IMG/VR virus record: IMGVR_UViG_3300005264_000126
Location: 1-27,346 of that record
Source of the DNA: a virus
Reading direction: 5' to 3' (one strand)
DNA length: 27,346 bases
Notes under the pieces: generated by a model
Told to the model about the DNA's origin: nothing
Databases searched by the model: none
Seen by the model: the letters and a program-made list of their open reading frames with translations, nothing else
Position numbers and translations under genes: made by a program
In this document: piece after piece, positions 14,052-21,307 of the stretch
Position numbering within the stretch: position 1 is the stretch's first letter
How the letters are laid out: each line of letters opens with the position of its first letter

Positions 14052-14087
14052 ATTGATAACAGTATTAAATTTAATACTGTTATCAAT
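14052..14087 (+). terminator. Perfect 36-bp palindrome after PEP-CTERM gene 3
   Basis: ATTGATAACAGTATTAAA (14052-14069) is followed by its exact reverse complement (14070-14087). The hairpin lies 23 bases after the stop codon and probably ends or protects the transcript. There is no U tract, so intrinsic termination is not certain. Confidence 0.55.
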
Positions 14088-14273
14088 TATCCAAGTTAGT
14101 AACAGTTCAATCCGCTTCAATATATAGAATTGTATTGTACATGTAAAATGTACAGATTATAAATCTATTAATCTTATAATATCGATTGTTCTAATTTTTT
14201 AAAGATAGAGATTAGTTCAATCTGATAAACCATTCAGCTAATATCATCAGTTTAAAACATACTAAATTTTTTC
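14088..14273 (+). other. Hairpin-rich non-coding stretch
   Basis: No gene is visible between the palindrome and the promoter. Several short inverted repeats occur: GTACAT/ATGTAC, AGATT/AATCT (twice) and CTGA/TCAG. The string AGTTCAATCyG occurs twice (about 14104 and 14214). A segment at 14204-14226 resembles 3730-3750 in the lipoprotein leader. No tRNA or known RNA family can be built from it. Confidence 0.4.
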
Positions 14274-14302
14274 TTGACAAATATATTATATACTGTTATA
14301 AT
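14274..14302 (+). promoter_or_regulatory. Consensus sigma-70 promoter for the 14335 gene cluster
   Basis: TTGACA (14274-14279), a 17-base spacer, TGT and TATAAT (14297-14302). It is 32 bases before the start of the next gene and probably drives the run of unknown genes that follows. Confidence 0.88.
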
Positions 14303-14334
14303 TTGTTTATAATTTGAAATAAAGGAGATATTAA

Positions 14335-14829
14335 ATGTCAGTTAAACATTTTCAATCAATAGCAGGTGGTGATGCAATTTGTGGTACAAAAGGAAAATCA
14401 CCAGAATTTGCCAATAATGTAAATTTAATAACATGTAAAAAATGTTTGAAAATACTTGATAAAATGGAAAATCCAACACCTAAAAAGAAAAAATCTACAA
14501 CAATTGAAAGAACAATACCAAAAAATTTAACTAAAAGAAAAAAACCAAAAAATTTAAAATTTATTGATGATAGAAAATGGGGTTATTGTTTACAAGTAAA
14601 TGCATCAACTCTTTTAAAACTTGGTGAAAATCTTAACGATAAAATTACAATAATGACACTTATAACTGATTCAGGTATAATGTCAACCAGTATGCAATTT
14701 TATAATGTCAATCAAATTTTATCTATTAAAGAGTCAAATTATCTTAGAGGCTGGTTTATTAATCATAAAATGCATAATGGTGGTAAAGTATTGATATCAG
14801 AAGTAAAAGAGGCATTTGAAAAAAAGTAA
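14335..14829 (+). CDS. Hypothetical protein with N-terminal Cys/His motif
   Basis: 164 residues, start after AAAGGAGA. The first 45 residues carry His5, Cys17, Cys34 and Cys37 (HFQSIAGGDAICG ... LITCKKCLKIL), a pattern seen in small phage proteins that probably bind zinc. A basic Pro/Lys-rich linker (residues 47-75) leads to a C-terminal domain (KWGYCLQVNASTLLKLGENL, KITIMTLITDSGIMSTSMQF) that ends in a helix. First gene after a strong promoter. Function unknown. Confidence 0.78.
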   Translation: MSVKHFQSIAGGDAICGTKGKSPEFANNVNLITCKKCLKILDKMENPTPKKKKSTTIERTIPKNLTKRKKPKNLKFIDDRKWGYCLQVNASTLLKLGENLNDKITIMTLITDSGIMSTSMQFYNVNQILSIKESNYLRGWFINHKMHNGGKVLISEVKEAFEKK

Positions 14830-14849
14830 ACATCAAAAGGAACTTAAAA

Positions 14850-15452
14850 ATGATTTACAATACAACTAAAGATAAGATTGAAGATTGGTTTCTTGAATTA
14901 TCATTTATTAAAGATAAATGGCCTCAAGAGGTATATTTTACATGGTGTAGATTATTAGATAAAATTGAAGATATTATATGGTATGGTCCAAAATTATTTA
15001 TTAAAAATATCTGGATATATAAAAAAATATTATGGTCAAATAATTGGTTTGATAGTTATTTCCTTCTTGAAATAATAAAAACAAAACTTGATTATGATGC
15101 AACACAATATAAAAAAAATGGAAATTCTGTTAATTCTGTTAATTATGCAAAAGAAATGGAATATTGTTCTTTATTGTTAAAAAGATTAATTAATGATACT
15201 TATGAAGATGAACATCTTAAATATCATAATATTAAATGGGGTGAACTTAATACATCTACAGTACCAAGTAAAACACATCCTAAATGTATAAAATTGATTT
15301 TTAGCAGAAAAAATATTATAACTGATAAACAAAAAAAACAAGAATCTAAAGAATATATTCAACACATACAAGATGCGTGGGATGAAAAACAAGTAGATAC
15401 CGAAAAACTTTTTGATTTTATGAAAAAAAATATTTATAATTGGTGGGATTGA
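14850..15452 (+). CDS. Hypothetical phage protein (200 aa)
   Basis: AAAAGGAAC precedes the ATG. The protein is rich in Trp, Tyr and Lys, with segments YGPKLFIKNIWIYKKILWSN and WFDSYFLLEIIKTKLDYDAT that match a pattern I recall from conserved unnamed phage proteins (aromatic-basic helix, then WDxxxLLxxxxxKL). The rest is helical and ends NIYNWWD. It is soluble in appearance, since the hydrophobic residues are interrupted by charges. The stop overlaps the next start as TGATG. Confidence 0.75.
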   Translation: MIYNTTKDKIEDWFLELSFIKDKWPQEVYFTWCRLLDKIEDIIWYGPKLFIKNIWIYKKILWSNNWFDSYFLLEIIKTKLDYDATQYKKNGNSVNSVNYAKEMEYCSLLLKRLINDTYEDEHLKYHNIKWGELNTSTVPSKTHPKCIKLIFSRKNIITDKQKKQESKEYIQHIQDAWDEKQVDTEKLFDFMKKNIYNWWD

Positions 15453-16021
15453 TGTATTATACTAAACTTGACATAATAAACATATACAAAAAAGTTAAAT
15501 GTCAAAAGCCAGTTAATAAAATACCCAAATTAAAACCAGAAATACTTTTAATTATTCAAGATTTGGTTAATGCTTTTAATACAAAATGGTCAAACATATC
15601 ACCATTAATATATTTTGAATGTGGACAGTCAATTTATAAGACATTTACCTATAAACATTTTTTAAATGAAAAAATTTTACAAAAATATATTAATAAAGAT
15701 AAAATTATTAAAAGAAAAGATGTTAATAAAACACAAATTATCAAATCTATAAAATACATAAAATCACAGAAATACAATTCATTAAAAGACTATGCAACAT
15801 CAGGTGATAATATTAAAACATGTATAATTGATTATTTTTATAATAAAATAGATAAAGTAATAATGTCATTATTAATATTTGATAATTATTTTAATATTAA
15901 TGAAATAGATAAATTATATACAAGTTATATTTGGAATAATGAAATAACTATGAAATCATTAGTTAAAAGATATAAAAGATATATTAAAAAATTAGAAAAG
16001 GAGTATCTTAATAATGAATAA
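15452..16021 (+). CDS. Hypothetical phage protein (189 aa)
   Basis: The ATG at 15452 overlaps the previous TGA and has GGTGGG about five bases upstream; a TTG at 15440 is an alternative. It begins MYYTKLDIINIYKKVKCQKP, includes FECGQSIYKTFTYKHFLNEK and then a basic, helix-rich C-terminal region ending KLEKEYLNNE. Position next to the gp32-like gene suggests a replication role, but no domain is recognised. Confidence 0.72.
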   Translation: MYYTKLDIINIYKKVKCQKPVNKIPKLKPEILLIIQDLVNAFNTKWSNISPLIYFECGQSIYKTFTYKHFLNEKILQKYINKDKIIKRKDVNKTQIIKSIKYIKSQKYNSLKDYATSGDNIKTCIIDYFYNKIDKVIMSLLIFDNYFNINEIDKLYTSYIWNNEITMKSLVKRYKRYIKKLEKEYLNNE

Positions 16022-16169
16022 ATCATTAGATAATAATAATTATATGGAGAAAAAGAAAAAGAAAGATCAAATAAAAGATCAAATAATTTATGGTAATGGC
16101 GAAACATTAAAAGAAAAAAAAGAAAAAAAGAAAAAGTATAAAAATAATAAACTAAACGAAAATAATTGA
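16014..16169 (+). CDS. Small lysine-rich protein (51 aa)
   Basis: The ATG at 16014 lies within the end of the previous gene (ATGAATAA), with AAAAGGAG upstream. The product is about 40 percent Lys, with short KKKKK and EKKEKKKK runs and Asn-rich ends. A nucleic-acid-binding or disordered protein is plausible but unproven. The low-complexity sequence could also be a chance frame, though the ribosome site argues for translation. Confidence 0.5.
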   Translation: MNKSLDNNNYMEKKKKKDQIKDQIIYGNGETLKEKKEKKKKYKNNKLNENN

Positions 16170-16259
16170 TAAAAATATATAAATGATATTTACTTTTTAA
16201 ATAAATTTAAGTATACTATATATAAATTAAAATCTTTTCATCAATTAACATTTAATATG

Positions 16260-16288
16260 AATATTTACGATGATGATAAGTAAATATT
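16260..16288 (+). other. Hairpin upstream of the gp32-like gene
   Basis: AATATTTAC (16260-16268) pairs with GTAAATATT (16280-16288) around an 11-base loop. It lies in the gap 16170-16313, about 25 bases before the start at 16314. T4 controls gp32 translation through its own leader RNA, so a leader structure here is suggestive; a clear pseudoknot is not visible. Confidence 0.35.
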
Positions 16289-16313
16289 ATTATAAAAAAG
16301 GAAAATAAATCAT

Positions 16314-16379
16314 ATGAGCAAATGGATTAAAAAAGATAAATTTAAATCTTTTGTAAATGATAGAGAATCTGTGTCCTAA
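16314..16379 (+). pseudogene. N-terminal remnant of the gp32-like gene
   Basis: AAAAGGA followed by the ATG at 16314 gives the expected start of a gp32-like protein: MSKWIKKDKFKSFVNDRE, then ESVS and a stop at 16377-16379. The conserved zinc region follows immediately in the +1 frame (start 16357). The natural start, with its ribosome site, is therefore out of frame with the rest of the gene, as if an internal piece had been deleted. Confidence 0.6.
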
Positions 16380-17103
16380 AACTGATGGGATGGATTGTTA
16401 TTGTCCATGGTGTGCTGTATCACAATCTTTATATAAAGGTAACAAAGAAGATAAAAAACTTGCTAGAACATATTCAAGACGTGAAAAATATGTCGGTAAT
16501 GTTTTTATAGTTAATGACCCAAGAGATGAAAACGTTGATGATGAATATAAAGTGTCTGGAAAAGTACTTCTTTATGAATTTCCTGCAACTGTTGAAGCTA
16601 CTATTAAAAATGAAATGACTGATAAACAAGAAGGTTTTGGAATGTCTATTTTTGATCCAGAAGATGGAAATGATATGTTAATTAAAATTAGATCTAAAAA
16701 ACCTGATAAAAATGGAAAAACATGGCCTGATTATTCTGATACTATGTTTGCGAGAAAACCTACGTCTTTAGGAACAGAAACAGAAATTGATGAATTAATG
16801 GAAGATACAGTTGAATTAGAAAAATATCTTAAAGATACACAATTAGATTGGTCAACTCATGAAAAACTTCTTAAAGTAGAAGGTTTATGGGAAGAAGTTA
16901 AAGATGAATTTAATAGACGTGTTAATAAAGAAGATAATAGTAAAGATACTAGTAAAGAAGATAATAGTAAAGAAGATACTAGTAAAGAAGATACTAGTAA
17001 AGAAGATACTAGTAAAGATACTGGTAAAGAAGATATTAGTAAAGAAGATATTGATGATATTGATGATATTGATGAATTATTAAACAAATTGAAAAATATG
17101 TAA
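16357..17103 (+). CDS. 32: gp32-like single-stranded DNA-binding protein, N-terminally truncated
   Basis: 248 residues from an ATG without a ribosome site. gp32-type proteins coat single-stranded DNA at the fork and recruit polymerase, primase and helicase loader. The zinc region starts at once: NLCPKTDGMDCYCPWC (C6, C14, C16, C19), then KYVGNVFIVNDPRDEN, GKVLLYEFP, DYSDTMFARKP as in this phage family, and a strongly acidic C-terminus with KEDTS repeats ending IDELLNKLKNM, the usual partner-binding tail. T4 gp32 has about 75 residues before its first zinc Cys; here only five precede it, so much of the OB-fold and the basic N-terminus is missing. A remnant of the N-terminus is at 16314. It may be a true deletion, a sequence error or a repurposed protein. 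Confidence 0.8.
   Translation: MIENLCPKTDGMDCYCPWCAVSQSLYKGNKEDKKLARTYSRREKYVGNVFIVNDPRDENVDDEYKVSGKVLLYEFPATVEATIKNEMTDKQEGFGMSIFDPEDGNDMLIKIRSKKPDKNGKTWPDYSDTMFARKPTSLGTETEIDELMEDTVELEKYLKDTQLDWSTHEKLLKVEGLWEEVKDEFNRRVNKEDNSKDTSKEDNSKEDTSKEDTSKEDTSKDTGKEDISKEDIDDIDDIDELLNKLKNM
16924..17052 (+). repeat. Degenerate tandem repeat encoding the acidic KEDTS tail
   Basis: Units built on AGTAAAGAAGATACT (15 bp) with some shorter variants encode SKEDT/SKDT copies in the acidic tail of the gp32-like protein. Near-identical codon use in the copies indicates recent expansion. The frame is kept because the units are multiples of three. Confidence 0.75.
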
Positions 17104-17111
17104 AAAATATG

Positions 17112-17139
17112 TTGACATCATAAAAATAATTATTATTAT
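17112..17139 (+). promoter_or_regulatory. Probable sigma-70 promoter of hsp20
   Basis: TTGACA (17112-17117), 16 bases, then TATTAT (17134-17139). Several overlapping AT-rich hexamers could serve as the -10. It lies just after the gp32-like stop and before the duplicated ribosome site. Confidence 0.6.
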
Positions 17140-17190
17140 ATATTAATAATTAAAGGAGAATAATTATATTAATAATTAAAGGAGAATAAT
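17139..17190 (+). repeat. Perfect 26-bp tandem duplication containing the ribosome binding site
   Basis: The unit TATATTAATAATTAAAGGAG plus AATAAT occurs twice in a row (17139-17164 and 17165-17190), so hsp20 has two AAAGGAG sites. Only the second is correctly spaced from the ATG at 17192; the first could act as a standby site. Confidence 0.85.
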
Positions 17191-17191
17191 A

Positions 17192-17548
17192 ATGTTAATA
17201 AAAAAAATTGATAATAAAATATTTGACTCATGGTTTGATGTATGGTTTGACACAGGATTAGACACAAGATTTGATTCAAAATCTTGTAATATAAGATTAA
17301 ATGATAATGATGATAATCGTGAATATGTATTAAATATTCCTGGATATGGAAAGGAACATATAAATGTTCAATATGAAGGAAATACCCTTTATATTAATGG
17401 TAAAAATGACACAGATGAATTTAAAAGATCATTTAGTGTTGATAATAATATTGATAAATCAAAAACAAAAGTTACTGTTAAACATGGTGTTTTAACATTA
17501 AAAATATTTAAAAATACTGAAAATTTCCATAAATTAAAAATAAATTAA
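17192..17548 (+). CDS. hsp20: Small heat-shock protein, Hsp20/alpha-crystallin family
   Basis: 118 residues. ATP-independent chaperone that holds unfolding proteins as oligomers. The alpha-crystallin domain runs from about residue 34: REYVLNIPGYGKEHINVQYE, NTLYINGK, EFKRSFSVDNNIDKSKTKVT and the hallmark HGVLTLKI. The N-terminal arm is Phe/Trp/Asp-rich (DSWFDVWFDTGLDTRFDS), as expected for substrate binding. The usual C-terminal I-x-I tail is replaced by LKIN. Single gene with its own promoter and a strong terminator. Hsp20 genes are known in T4-like cyanophages. Confidence 0.92.
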   Translation: MLIKKIDNKIFDSWFDVWFDTGLDTRFDSKSCNIRLNDNDDNREYVLNIPGYGKEHINVQYEGNTLYINGKNDTDEFKRSFSVDNNIDKSKTKVTVKHGVLTLKIFKNTENFHKLKIN

Positions 17549-17569
17549 AAATATTTTTTTTTATTATTT

Positions 17570-17613
17570 AAACCCTTTCTAGTTTATATAAATAAATTAG
17601 AAAGGGTTTTTTT
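17570..17613 (+). terminator. Rho-independent terminator after hsp20
   Basis: AAACCCTTTCTA (17570-17581) pairs with TAGAAAGGGTTT (17598-17609) around a 16-base loop and runs into a T tract up to 17613. It is the only classical intrinsic terminator I find in the window. Confidence 0.9.
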
Positions 17614-17632
17614 ATTTAAAGGAGAATATGTT

Positions 17633-18175
17633 ATGGGAAATGGTAAAGCAAAAGGTAGTGGATATGAAAGAACAATATGTAAATTTTTAACTAAATGGTT
17701 AACTAATAAAGAAAAACCATATGTTTGGTGGCGATCACCATCTTCTGGAGCATTGGCAACAATTACTGCTCAAAATCCAAATTTAACTGGTGATATTATT
17801 TCAGTATTACCAGAAGGACATTTTTTAACTGATATATTTAGTATAGAAATAAAAAATGGATATCCTAAAAGTTCATTTCATAAATTTTTTTCACAATCAA
17901 AAAATAATGAAATTATGAAATTTTGGAATCAGGCAAAAGAAGATATAAAAGATAATAAAAAAGAACCAATGCTTATATGGAAAAAAGATAGAAAAGATCC
18001 TTTATTATTTATTAATAAATATATAGTAGACAATTTATTAAAAACTTCACAATTAAATAATTTTATAATTAATATTAAACATGAACAAATTTCTGTTTTT
18101 AATATGAAAGAATTCTTTACTATTGTTCAACCTTCTGATATAATAAAATTAAAGGATAAGAAATGGGTAAAATAG
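17633..18175 (+). CDS. PD-(D/E)XK nuclease, resolvase-like
   Basis: 180 residues after AAAGGAG. Order of motifs: GSGYERTICKFLTKWL helix with Glu12, RSPSSGALAT, GDII with Asp54, then IEIKNG with Glu72 and Lys74, the E-x-K pair. This is the core of a PD-(D/E)XK endonuclease, in the group that includes Holliday-junction resolvase-like phage enzymes. Likely job: cutting branched or recombining phage DNA, inferred from fold and context with replication genes. The end overlaps the next gene by 13 bases. Confidence 0.82.
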   Translation: MGNGKAKGSGYERTICKFLTKWLTNKEKPYVWWRSPSSGALATITAQNPNLTGDIISVLPEGHFLTDIFSIEIKNGYPKSSFHKFFSQSKNNEIMKFWNQAKEDIKDNKKEPMLIWKKDRKDPLLFINKYIVDNLLKTSQLNNFIINIKHEQISVFNMKEFFTIVQPSDIIKLKDKKWVK

Positions 18176-18600
18176 TAGAAACGCCGGAAACTTTTTTTGA
18201 TATAGTTATAATATTTTTATATGATATGATGGTTAATATAGATATGTCTGTATTAAAACGTGATGATATAATTAGTTTAATTGATACTATGGAAAAAAAA
18301 GGTCTCAAATCAAAATTTATGAAACATTATATGGAGAATAATAAAGGTATACGTGTTGATTATAAACGTATCAAAGAAGTATTTTATAATCCTAAAAGTG
18401 ATGACAATACTATTAAACTTATATCAAATAATAATATTAATGAATCAGAAATTAATAATAACTTTTATAAAATAAAAGATCAAATAAGACAAGTTATACA
18501 TATCATGAAAAAGCAAAAATATAAAACACCTTATAAAGTAATAACTGATATGGAACTTGATAAAATAATAAATTATGTATTAACAGGAGACAAAAAATAA
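18163..18600 (+). CDS. Hypothetical protein (145 aa)
   Basis: AAAGGA precedes the ATG, which lies inside the end of the nuclease gene. The N-terminal FFDIVIIFLYDMMVNIDMSV is hydrophobic but punctuated by Asp, so it is probably a buried helix rather than a membrane anchor. The remainder is helical and basic (IDTMEKKGLKSKFMKHYMEN, IRQVIHIMKKQKYKTP). The stop abuts the next ATG. Function unknown. Confidence 0.72.
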   Translation: MGKIVETPETFFDIVIIFLYDMMVNIDMSVLKRDDIISLIDTMEKKGLKSKFMKHYMENNKGIRVDYKRIKEVFYNPKSDDNTIKLISNNNINESEINNNFYKIKDQIRQVIHIMKKQKYKTPYKVITDMELDKIINYVLTGDKK

Positions 18601-18918
18601 ATGGGTGAATTTAGAAATGATACAGAAATGAGTACTACAGCATCAAATGACATGGAACAAACCATAGATACTGAATTTCAAACTGATGTACCTGATGTAA
18701 AATCAGATAGTTTTGTTCAACATGGTAAAGATAAATTTCCATGTTTTAATGTTTCATATAAATCATTTTATCAGAATATGAATAGTGGTAGACGTAGAAT
18801 TAGATTTGAAAAAGATACACCAGTAAGTAAATATTTTCAAGGTTCAAAATATCAAAGAAAATTTTATATTAAACATACAGATAAAGAGGGTAATTCATTA
18901 ATTAGATCAATAAAATAA
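18601..18918 (+). CDS. Hypothetical protein (105 aa)
   Basis: Begins directly after the previous stop; AGGAG lies 12 bases upstream. The first 40 residues are acidic and probably disordered (Thr/Asp-rich). The second half is basic and ordered: FPCFNVSYKSFYQNMNSGRR, RIRFEKDTPVSKYFQGSKYQ, RKFYIKH. I recall similar short conserved proteins in related phages, without a known role. Its place between nucleases suggests a DNA-related part. Confidence 0.7.
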   Translation: MGEFRNDTEMSTTASNDMEQTIDTEFQTDVPDVKSDSFVQHGKDKFPCFNVSYKSFYQNMNSGRRRIRFEKDTPVSKYFQGSKYQRKFYIKHTDKEGNSLIRSIK

Positions 18919-18957
18919 AATATGATTACTGTAAAATTGTTATAAAGGAGATAAAAA

Positions 18958-19857
18958 GTGAAAACAGTTCTTATTGATGGAAATAATATCATGCAAAGAT
19001 CACTTCATAGTGATGGTACTATGATAATTGATCCAAATAATAAATATAATGTATTAGATTATGATTGGAATATGTTTAGATTTAATATATTTAATTATAT
19101 ATATTGGTCAATAAAACAAGCAAAAAATTGTTCAGAATTAGTATTTGCAATTGATGGTAAACGTCATGAAACATGGCGTAATTATGTTTGGAAGAAATAT
19201 AAAGCCAATAGAGATAAACCTAAACCTTCTGATAAAAACATTGATTGGAAATTAGTAACTGAAAAATATCTTAATTTTGCTCAAGAACTATCAGAAAATT
19301 TTCCATTTAAAATAATTCAATACAAATTAGCCGAAGGTGATGATATTATATCAACTATAGTAATGAATTCACCACAAAAACATTATATTGTTTCTGTTGA
19401 TAAGGATTATATACAACTTTATGAACCAAATAGAGTTGAAATTTATAGTCCATTAAAACAATCAACTATTAAACATCCGAATCCTGAACATTTTTTAATA
19501 GAACAATGTCTTTTAGGTCAAAGTAAAGATAACATCTATAACATAAAAACACCATTAGATCATCCAGAAGATAAAAGAAAAATTGGATTTGGTCCAAAAG
19601 CACTTGAAAAAGTAATGACTATTGGTTATAAAAAATGGTTGAAAGATAATAATTTAGAAGAAAAATTCGATTTCAATAGGTCATTGATTGATTTTAAAAA
19701 GATACCCAAAGAACTTCAAAATATTATAATGAAAAAATATAATAAAAGTAATAAGCCTGATCCAAATAAAATGTATAAATTTATTAAAAAACAAAATTGG
19801 ACAATGTTTTTAGATAATTGGACTAATATTGAATATACATTAATGGAACTTTATTAG
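18958..19857 (+). CDS. rnh: 5'-3' exonuclease, T4 RNase H-like (FEN superfamily)
   Basis: 299 residues from a GTG at 18958 after AAAGGAG. It would remove RNA primers and adjacent DNA from Okazaki fragments before ligation. Acidic metal ligands are in the expected order: IDGNN (D7), AIDGKRH (D66), AEGDD (E126, D128, D129), VDKDY (D148, D150) and GQSKDNI (D191). The basic YVWKKYKANRDK segment (residues 76-87) is the helical arch region. T4 RNase H is 305 residues, so length fits. The ligase at 6849 and polymerase genes are its functional partners. The stop TAG overlaps the next GTG. Confidence 0.92.
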   Translation: MKTVLIDGNNIMQRSLHSDGTMIIDPNNKYNVLDYDWNMFRFNIFNYIYWSIKQAKNCSELVFAIDGKRHETWRNYVWKKYKANRDKPKPSDKNIDWKLVTEKYLNFAQELSENFPFKIIQYKLAEGDDIISTIVMNSPQKHYIVSVDKDYIQLYEPNRVEIYSPLKQSTIKHPNPEHFLIEQCLLGQSKDNIYNIKTPLDHPEDKRKIGFGPKALEKVMTIGYKKWLKDNNLEEKFDFNRSLIDFKKIPKELQNIIMKKYNKSNKPDPNKMYKFIKKQNWTMFLDNWTNIEYTLMELY

Positions 19858-21266
19858 TGAATTCATTAACAACAAATGATTTCATACAAAGAGCAAACAA
19901 AATACATAATAACAAATATGATTATTCTTTAGTTAACTATAAAAATAATAAACAAAAAGTTAAAATAATTTGCTCTAAACATGGAATATTTGAACAAATT
20001 CCAGGAAATCATTTAAGAAATCAAGGATGTCCACAATGTAGTATTGAAAAATCAAAACAAAAAAGATCATTAACAACAAATGATTTCATACAAAAAGCAA
20101 ACAAAATACATAATAACAAATATGATTATTCTTTAGTTGATTATAAACATTCACATCAAAAAATTAAAATAATTTGTTCTAAACATGGTGTATTTGAACA
20201 AGTTGCTTCGTCACATTTAAATGGTTGTGGGTGTAATAATTGTTTTATTAATAATCAAAGTGGTGATTTTAATCATTTTTATAATTTATCAGTTAAAATA
20301 CATAATAACAAATATGATTATTCTTTGGTTGATTATAAAAATATGAAAACAAAGGTTAAAATAATTTGTCCTAAACATGGTGTATTTGAGCAATGTCCTG
20401 ATAATCATATACATAATCAAGGTTGTCCACAGTGTATATCAAAAAATTATGTGTCAAAATCTGAATTAGATATTCGAAATTGGATAAAATCTTATGTTAC
20501 AATTGATACAAATAATAAAAAATTAATATCACCTTATGAGGTAGATATATTAATACCAAAATATAAAATAGCAATTGAATATAACGGATTATATTGGCAT
20601 AGTGAACAACAAGGTAAAGACAAGTATTATCATTTAAAAAAATTCAACTTATGTATGAAAAAAAATTATAGATTAATACAAATTTGGGAAAATGAGTGGA
20701 TTTTAAAAAAAGATATAGTAAAAAGTATACTATTATCGTCAATTAATGGTATTAAAAATAAAATAAATGGCAGACAATGCAAAATAAATAATGTTACACC
20801 TAAAATAGCAAAATGTTTTTATGAAAATAATCATATTCAAGGATTTAAAGGTGGTCAACATAAAGGATTGTTTTATAATAATCAATTGGTATCATTAATG
20901 ACAATTGATAAAAAAGGTGAATTACAAAGATTTGCCAACAAAATATATACTATTGTGCATGGGTCATTTAGTAAATTATTAAAATCATTTGATAAAAAAT
21001 CTATTTTTACTTTTGCTGATTTAAGATACTTTACTGGTAATGTTTATATAAAAAATAACTTCAAATATGTTTATACAACCAGACCAAATTATTATTATTT
21101 CAAAAAATTATGTATTTATCATAGAATGAATTTTCAAAAAAAGAAAATAGAACAAAAAAATATGAAATTTGATTCTAACTTAACAGAATACCAAAATATG
21201 TTACAAAATGGGTATGATAGAATATGGGACTGTGGAAACAAAAAATTTTTGCTTGACAATTTATAA
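19857..21266 (+). CDS. Freestanding homing endonuclease: three DUF723 repeats plus Vsr-like nuclease
   Basis: 469 residues from a GTG that overlaps the previous stop. Three repeats of 64-69 residues (about 2-66, 71-131, 136-199) share NKIHNNKYDYSLV, VKIICSKHGIFEQ and GCPQC; these zinc/DNA-binding modules match DUF723. Then SKSELDIRNWI, EVDILIPKYKIAIEYNGLYW and HSEQQGKD...H form a Vsr/EDxHD-type nuclease core, as in the I-Bth0305I group, followed by a C-terminal region (ENNHIQGFKGG, TFADLRYFTGN) common in these enzymes. It would cut DNA of relatives lacking the gene so that repair copies it in. Repeats 1 and 2 are nearly identical in DNA, a sign of recent duplication. It sits between the RNase H-like and dUTPase genes. 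Confidence 0.87.
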   Translation: MNSLTTNDFIQRANKIHNNKYDYSLVNYKNNKQKVKIICSKHGIFEQIPGNHLRNQGCPQCSIEKSKQKRSLTTNDFIQKANKIHNNKYDYSLVDYKHSHQKIKIICSKHGVFEQVASSHLNGCGCNNCFINNQSGDFNHFYNLSVKIHNNKYDYSLVDYKNMKTKVKIICPKHGVFEQCPDNHIHNQGCPQCISKNYVSKSELDIRNWIKSYVTIDTNNKKLISPYEVDILIPKYKIAIEYNGLYWHSEQQGKDKYYHLKKFNLCMKKNYRLIQIWENEWILKKDIVKSILLSSINGIKNKINGRQCKINNVTPKIAKCFYENNHIQGFKGGQHKGLFYNNQLVSLMTIDKKGELQRFANKIYTIVHGSFSKLLKSFDKKSIFTFADLRYFTGNVYIKNNFKYVYTTRPNYYYFKKLCIYHRMNFQKKKIEQKNMKFDSNLTEYQNMLQNGYDRIWDCGNKKFLLDNL

Positions 21267-21280
21267 AAATATGGTATAAT
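21253..21280 (+). promoter_or_regulatory. Sigma-70 promoter of the dUTPase-reductase group
   Basis: TTGACA (21253-21258), 16 bases, TGG and TATAAT (21275-21280). The -35 box lies inside the last codons of the endonuclease gene and the -10 just after its stop, 28 bases before the dUTPase start. Confidence 0.83.
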
Positions 21281-21307
21281 TAATTTTTTATTAAAAAGGA
21301 GAAAATT

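Noticed and set aside
14088-14273. A fourth tRNA suggested by AGTTCAATCC
   Set aside because: No acceptor stem or anticodon arm can be paired around the T-loop-like string at either occurrence.
16340-16380. Programmed +1 frameshift joining the two gp32-like frames
   Set aside because: A TAA at 16354 in the +1 frame limits the shift window and no known slippery motif is present; a shift would still leave about 70 expected residues missing.
16924-17190. CRISPR-like array from tandem repeats
   Set aside because: The repeats are coding (KEDTS) or a simple two-copy duplication; there are no unique spacers of constant length, and no cas genes.
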